DNA of 64,000 nucleotides, taken from NCBI GenBank assembly GCA_964388445.1, contig CAYMAI010000003.1:186001-250000 (forward strand). The letters run 5' to 3'. Position 1 is the stretch's first letter. Each line of letters begins with the position of its first letter. Of the stretch, positions 60,635-64,000 are shown piece after piece. The position numbers and the translations under genes were made by a program. Below the pieces are notes generated by a model. The model had not been told where the DNA came from and ran no database searches. It saw only the letters and a list, made by a program, of their open reading frames with translations. This DNA comes from CAYMAI01 sp964388445. GTDB taxonomy: Bacteria; 4484-113; JAGGVC01.

Positions 60635-61249
60635 CTAATTGACCGTTTCCTTTATTTGAACGACCCGCTGCCTAAAGCCGCGATACTTGCCCGCCAGCAC
60701 CGGATTTTCGTTCGCTTCGCCCAGTTGCACGATGGCGTCTATATAGAGCAATGCGGCATCGAAATCCCTGTTTTCTACGAGATCCCGCAAATGAAAATCG
60801 CGCCGCCTTTCCGCGCCGATTTCCCAATCCTGAACCGGCCTCGCGCCCACGCTGCCAGAAAGGGTCTTAAGTTCTTTCGCCAAGTTTTCGCATCCCAGCC
60901 TGCATGTTTTCGCCGATTCGTGCGCCAGAAGATTCATATGTTCCAGTTGGCCCAGCCAGAAAACCATGGCGTCGAGGTGTTTCATGGCGGACGCCAGCCC
61001 TTCCCCGCAATCCGGCCCGCCGGCTTTTTCCATCGAGTCTTTTATCCTTTCCAATATAAGTTCCAGCGAGCCGGTCAAATGTCCCCGGATTAGCCGCTCC
61101 GCGCTTTCCTCTACTCGCAGGCGACGGCAGAAATTGTCCACGTCGCCCGCCAGCCCCGCAACCATTTCGGAAAACAGCAACATTCCGGATTCGCGCGCGG
61201 AATCGCCTTCGTCCCAGAAGCTATCCAGTTTTCCGCGTTCTTCCGGCAT
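60635..61249 (-). CDS. Helical protein of the usher-like operon, unknown
   Basis: 204 residues, almost all helical, no signal peptide or membrane segment, with three cysteines (e.g. CRRLRVE and TCRLGCENLAKEL). No family recognised. ATG 61249 has GGAG seven bases upstream; a TTG at 61300 in the same frame has none. It lies between the chaperone and usher genes with the chaperone stop 99 bases ahead. Confidence 0.6.
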   Translation of the reverse strand: MPEERGKLDSFWDEGDSARESGMLLFSEMVAGLAGDVDNFCRRLRVEESAERLIRGHLTGSLELILERIKDSMEKAGGPDCGEGLASAMKHLDAMVFWLGQLEHMNLLAHESAKTCRLGCENLAKELKTLSGSVGARPVQDWEIGAERRRDFHLRDLVENRDFDAALLYIDAIVQLGEANENPVLAGKYRGFRQRVVQIKETVN

Positions 61250-61348
61250 CGCAATCTCCGCGTCGCGGCTTTTCGCCGTCCGCCATTTCAATCGGCGCAA
61301 AACGCGCCATACGAAAACCCCGCCAATCGATCTTGGTTTTCCCGGCGC

Positions 61349-62266
61349 CTAACTTTCGGGCGGCAGCGGCTCTTCCGCTTCGGGCTGCCCGCCGTCTTCC
61401 GTTTCCTCCGCGCCGGTGATGTCCACTTTCGCCTGTGCGGCGACCAATTTCGGCCCGCCGTAGTCGGCGATTACCATCAGCAAATACTCGCCTTCGGGAA
61501 TGTCAACTCCGCGAACTTCGAACTTGAACTCACGCGCGCTTTCCGGCAGCACGGTGATTTCGTTGTGCTCCTGCGTATATGCCACTTCGCCCGCAACGTC
61601 CCGCATTTCCAGCCAGACTTTGGGACGCACGAAAACGTTGCCCGCGTTTTCGAAAACCGCCCGTGCGTCGAACCCGCCCGTCGCCTTGTCCAGCGCGAGC
61701 GCGGAAAACTTGCAGTCGAGCATTTCCGTCCCCGGAATCGTCGCGTAAATTTTGGTGGCGAACCGGAAAACGGTTTTTATGCCGATGCGCGGCATTTTCT
61801 TTTCGCCTTCCTGCTCTTCTTCCACCATTTTCGCCACGTCTTCTTCGGAAGGCACGCCTTCGATGAATATCGCGCACCAATAGCTGCCGTCAAGCGGCGA
61901 ATCGGCGGGCATCGTGCCTTCGAACGAGACGAACTGCTTTTCGCCCGGCTGAATCGTGAGCTGGTCGGGCGAAAACTTCATCCACGGCACCAGCGAGCGC
62001 GGCTCTTTTCCGGTTTCGTCGCTAAGGTTATAGTCCGTCACGTTCCCGGCCACCCGCACGACTTCGCCGATAAAAACCCGCAAGGTCACGGGCTTTTCGC
62101 TGTTCGACGAGACTTCGATGGAGCCCGCGAACGTGCCGCCCGGCTGGACGAAAAAGTCGCGGTTGCCGAAAGCCACCGAAAACCCCTGGGCGTCCGCGCC
62201 GCCCGCGCCGACAAGCGCGAAAAAAGCGATCGCCGCAAGGCCTGCCGAAAATGTCCGTAAGTTCAT
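61349..62266 (-). CDS. Periplasmic chaperone-like protein (DUF916/PapD-like Ig fold)
   Basis: 305 residues with a signal peptide (AGLAAIAFFALVGAGGADA). The N-terminal half (about 30-150), FFVQPGGTFAGSIEVSSNSE with ...FSPDQLTIQPGEKQFVSF, is a PapD-like or DUF916-like Ig fold; the second half (about 180-280) is another Ig-like domain. A Pro/Glu-rich tail ends the protein. DUF916 proteins in Gram-positives bind WxL proteins. Here the operon suggests a chaperone for the three small subunits. GGAG lies upstream, and its ATG lies one base after the previous stop. Confidence 0.72.
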   Translation of the reverse strand: MNLRTFSAGLAAIAFFALVGAGGADAQGFSVAFGNRDFFVQPGGTFAGSIEVSSNSEKPVTLRVFIGEVVRVAGNVTDYNLSDETGKEPRSLVPWMKFSPDQLTIQPGEKQFVSFEGTMPADSPLDGSYWCAIFIEGVPSEEDVAKMVEEEQEGEKKMPRIGIKTVFRFATKIYATIPGTEMLDCKFSALALDKATGGFDARAVFENAGNVFVRPKVWLEMRDVAGEVAYTQEHNEITVLPESAREFKFEVRGVDIPEGEYLLMVIADYGGPKLVAAQAKVDITGAEETEDGGQPEAEEPLPPES

Positions 62267-62267
62267 A

Positions 62268-62759
62268 TTAAAGCTCCGAAATCGTAAACCGCAAAACCGT
62301 CCGGTAATTGCCCGGCCGGTCTTTGTTCCAGCTTAACTTCACGCGATAGTCCATATATACGTTGCCGTCGCCCGGCGAGCCGGTCTCGACGGTTTCCTCG
62401 CTCTGGCGCATTTTGTTCCACTGGCTTCGCGTCGAAACTTTCCATTCGAGGTCGCCGAGCGGTTTAGTATACGCTCCGTCTTCGCTCGGCCCAAGCGTCG
62501 AATCGAGAGACCTGACGGTAATCCGCCAGCTGGTTTCGCTTCGCCAAGACACCGCCTGCATCGGCAGGTACGCCTGGCCCGCGACGAATTCCATTTCGCC
62601 GACCTCGCCGAAATTCACGTCGCCCGCCGAGATGAACTGGTCCGCATTCGCGCCCGCCGTCCATATGAATATGACGAATAAAACCGCCGAAATCGCGGCG
62701 GCGCGCAGAGCCGGAATGCCGGTCAGAAAAAACAAACAGCCTTTCTGCGGAAATTCCAT
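62268..62759 (-). CDS. Secreted Ig-like fibre subunit 3
   Basis: 163 residues with an N-terminal signal (AAAISAVLFVIFIWTAGANA). The mature part is beta-rich, ending in PGNYRTVLRFTISEL. The same end pattern (PGxY, then an alternating strand) is seen in the other two subunits and in WxL and spore-coat-U folds, where it is the last strand. GAGGTG precedes the ATG. It is probably a structural or tip subunit. Confidence 0.68.
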   Translation of the reverse strand: MEFPQKGCLFFLTGIPALRAAAISAVLFVIFIWTAGANADQFISAGDVNFGEVGEMEFVAGQAYLPMQAVSWRSETSWRITVRSLDSTLGPSEDGAYTKPLGDLEWKVSTRSQWNKMRQSEETVETGSPGDGNVYMDYRVKLSWNKDRPGNYRTVLRFTISEL

Positions 62760-62776
62760 CGGACTATTTCACCTCG

Positions 62777-63274
62777 TCAAGGCGTGGTCAGTTGAAACAT
62801 CACGTATTCGTACCGGTATTCGCCCGGCACGTCGTTTTCCCAATCGAGCTTTATGCGGAAGTGAACGGGATAGGAGCGTTGGTTTTGGGCGCCGCCGCTG
62901 ACGACGGACGCTTCGTTCATCGTAAGCGAGGCGTACTGGCCGCCGCCGTACCGCCACTGTATGTCTTCGACCGGCTTCGCCCACGGCCCCTGCCACGCCG
63001 CCGCGGAGCCGGAAACGACGAGCATCCATTCCGCGTTGGCGCTTATGGAAGCGACGACGACTTTATGTTCGCTGAAACCGGCTTCCATTTCCGGGCCGCC
63101 CGGCGAAAATTCCAGCGAGCGGCGGTCCAGCGTGAGCATACGCACGCCGGGCACGCTCATCGAGAAATCGCCCTCGTCGTCCGGCGCGGCGAAAGCCGCA
63201 TTGCCCGAAATCGAAACGCAAAGCGCCGCGGCGAAGGCGGCGGTTGCCAGAAGGTATTTTGCAGTTTTAAGCAC
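62777..63274 (-). CDS. Secreted Ig-like fibre subunit 2
   Basis: 165 residues from GTG 63274 with AGGAGGG upstream. Signal peptide (LATAAFAAALCVSISGNAAFA), then a beta-rich mature domain ending PGEYRYEYVMFQLTTP. It lies 17 bases ahead of subunit 3. The ratio of three subunits, one chaperone and one usher resembles Csu-type chaperone-usher operons. Confidence 0.68.
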   Translation of the reverse strand: MLKTAKYLLATAAFAAALCVSISGNAAFAAPDDEGDFSMSVPGVRMLTLDRRSLEFSPGGPEMEAGFSEHKVVVASISANAEWMLVVSGSAAAWQGPWAKPVEDIQWRYGGGQYASLTMNEASVVSGGAQNQRSYPVHFRIKLDWENDVPGEYRYEYVMFQLTTP

Positions 63275-63283
63275 CTGGCCCTC

Positions 63284-63790
63284 CTATGCCGGTTCTATGG
63301 AAAAAGTCACCGTGCAGGTGTACGTTCCGGGCTGGGTGTCCCAGCCGAAGTTTCGGACTTTCCAGTCTATGCCTTCGTAAGTGCCGGAGCCCGTGGATTC
63401 GCCGGTTACCCAAACGGTCGGATATGTGTAAATCGTCTGAAAGTTGTCGTGTTCCTGTCCGGGCGGGGGCGGAGGCGGACCGTATTTGATTTGGAGTTCT
63501 ATGTCCACCGCCGGCGTCCATTCCGTTCGCTCTATCCATATTTCCCACGGCGCCACGTTCGTCCACCAGTTGATTTCGCCTTGGTTCGGAAGCTGTTTCG
63601 AGCCTTCGTTCAAGTCCGCCGCGGAAAGGGTGAACGTGACGTTCGGATCGCCCGTATATTCGACGATCATGATTTGGGCGATAGTGACGGTTACTTCGAC
63701 GCTGTCCGATTCTTCCGTGCAAAAGCCGGGGGCGCAAAGAAGCGCCGTCGAAGCCGCGGCCGCAAGAAGAGCGATTTTCAGTCCGTTCAC
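63284..63790 (-). CDS. Secreted Ig-like fibre subunit 1, first gene of the operon
   Basis: 168 residues from GTG 63790, six bases after TATAAT; an ATG five codons earlier overlaps that -10 box and is rejected. Signal peptide (IALLAAAASTALLCAPGFC), then a mature beta-rich domain with GEINWWTNVAPWEIWIE, a run of six prolines (GPPPPPPGQ) and the end PGTYTCTVTFSIEPA. Nine bases to the next gene. As the first gene it is probably the most abundant subunit. Confidence 0.7.
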   Translation of the reverse strand: MNGLKIALLAAAASTALLCAPGFCTEESDSVEVTVTIAQIMIVEYTGDPNVTFTLSAADLNEGSKQLPNQGEINWWTNVAPWEIWIERTEWTPAVDIELQIKYGPPPPPPGQEHDNFQTIYTYPTVWVTGESTGSGTYEGIDWKVRNFGWDTQPGTYTCTVTFSIEPA

Positions 63791-63796
63791 GAGTTT

Positions 63797-63802
63797 ATTA
63801 TA
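63797..63802 (-). promoter_or_regulatory. -10 box of the usher-like operon (leaderless)
   Basis: TATAAT on the minus strand, then AAACTC and GTG. A possible -35 TTCCAT lies 16 bases upstream. The 198 bases to the window edge hold no gene that I can see. Confidence 0.6.
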
Positions 63803-64000
63803 CATAAGCCGTAGTCCTATGGAATTTCTTGCCCCGTTTTCGGAATTCCGCGAGGGAAAAACTTGCCGCCGGGAATTGCGAGTGGAACGTTCAATCGTAA
63901 AACCGGGGGACGATCGGGATTCCGGATTTCCCAGACCGCCCCCCGTAAATTTCGTCGGATTTTGTCCAACTGATCAACCAAGCGGCATCGCTTGCCGAGG

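Noticed and set aside
62792..63814. 340-codon plus-strand frame across the fibre subunits
   Set aside because: It is antisense to three well-spaced genes with signal peptides, is rich in Arg/His/Gly as expected for a GC-rich shadow, and has no Shine-Dalgarno sequence or -10 box.
1..64000. UGA-recoded selenoprotein genes to accompany selB
   Set aside because: I looked for ORFs continuing through an in-frame TGA with a nearby hairpin and saw none; the two broken genes are explained by a frameshift and by TAA.
1..64000. CRISPR arrays, insertion sequences, prophage or integrase genes
   Set aside because: No regularly spaced repeats, transposase motifs or long terminal inverted repeats were seen, and neither were attachment-site repeats beside the tRNA genes.

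Overview
The window reads as chromosomal DNA of a Gram-negative, LPS-making bacterium. It carries lpxB, an LptF/LptG-type LPS export permease, an RND efflux pair with a lipoprotein adaptor, an outer-membrane usher-like barrel and a periplasmic c-heme sensor. The metabolism is Fe-S rich: a ferredoxin-dependent 2-oxoacid oxidoreductase, a Suf system, NadA and a family-4 uracil-DNA glycosylase. SelB implies selenocysteine use somewhere in the genome. The gene mix does not match one well-studied phylum, so an uncultured lineage is likely; I cannot place it further. Almost every gene is intact and tightly packed. I saw no insertion sequence, phage gene or CRISPR array.

Layout. 1-2.5 kb: end of an unknown gene, a flippase-like membrane protein, two tRNA-Arg genes and a receiver-ATPase protein. 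2.6-9.8 kb: an M16 peptidase, then radA, a YacL-type PIN/TRAM protein, ispD and an ispF-RNase H fusion on the minus strand. 9.9-15.1 kb: korDABC and sucCD, which together turn 2-oxoglutarate into succinate via succinyl-CoA. 15.4-25.5 kb: rsmD, RND efflux, selB, a coiled-coil/NYN protein and a cDPG-synthetase-like GTPase. 25.7-28.1 kb: a structured leader with a short ORF and an intrinsic terminator, ahead of a small basic protein and two acetyltransferase genes (three GNAT domains); then tRNA-Ala. 28.2-42.6 kb: housekeeping and envelope genes (nadA, acyl-CoA dehydrogenase, lpxB, trpS, LptF/G, NlpC/P60), with one frameshifted gene. 42.6-47.7 kb: an rpsA-coaE-slt-gcvT-gcvH operon. 48-52.6 kb: a MerR-type regulator with a cysteine cluster, then sufCBD and a Rieske protein. 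52.6-53.1 kb: an AT-rich decayed membrane gene. 53.3-56.8 kb: a three-gene heme-sensing signalling operon. 57.7 kb: tRNA-Gln. 57.8-63.8 kb: a six-gene minus-strand operon that looks like a divergent chaperone-usher fibre system.

A recurring theme is leaderless transcription. At seven genes a -10 box (TATAAT or close) is followed by exactly six bases and then the start codon, usually GTG. The same six-base gap separates a perfect -10 from the first base of a tRNA-Arg. Internal operon genes and some operon-leading genes instead have clear Shine-Dalgarno sequences. This pattern fixes several start codons below.

The most novel material is the usher-like operon at the right end, the heme-sensor kinase with a cysteine-rich insert and its two unusual receivers, the leader/terminator ahead of the acetyltransferases, and the IspF-RNase H fusion. 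All functions are inferred from sequence patterns read by eye; no database search was run.
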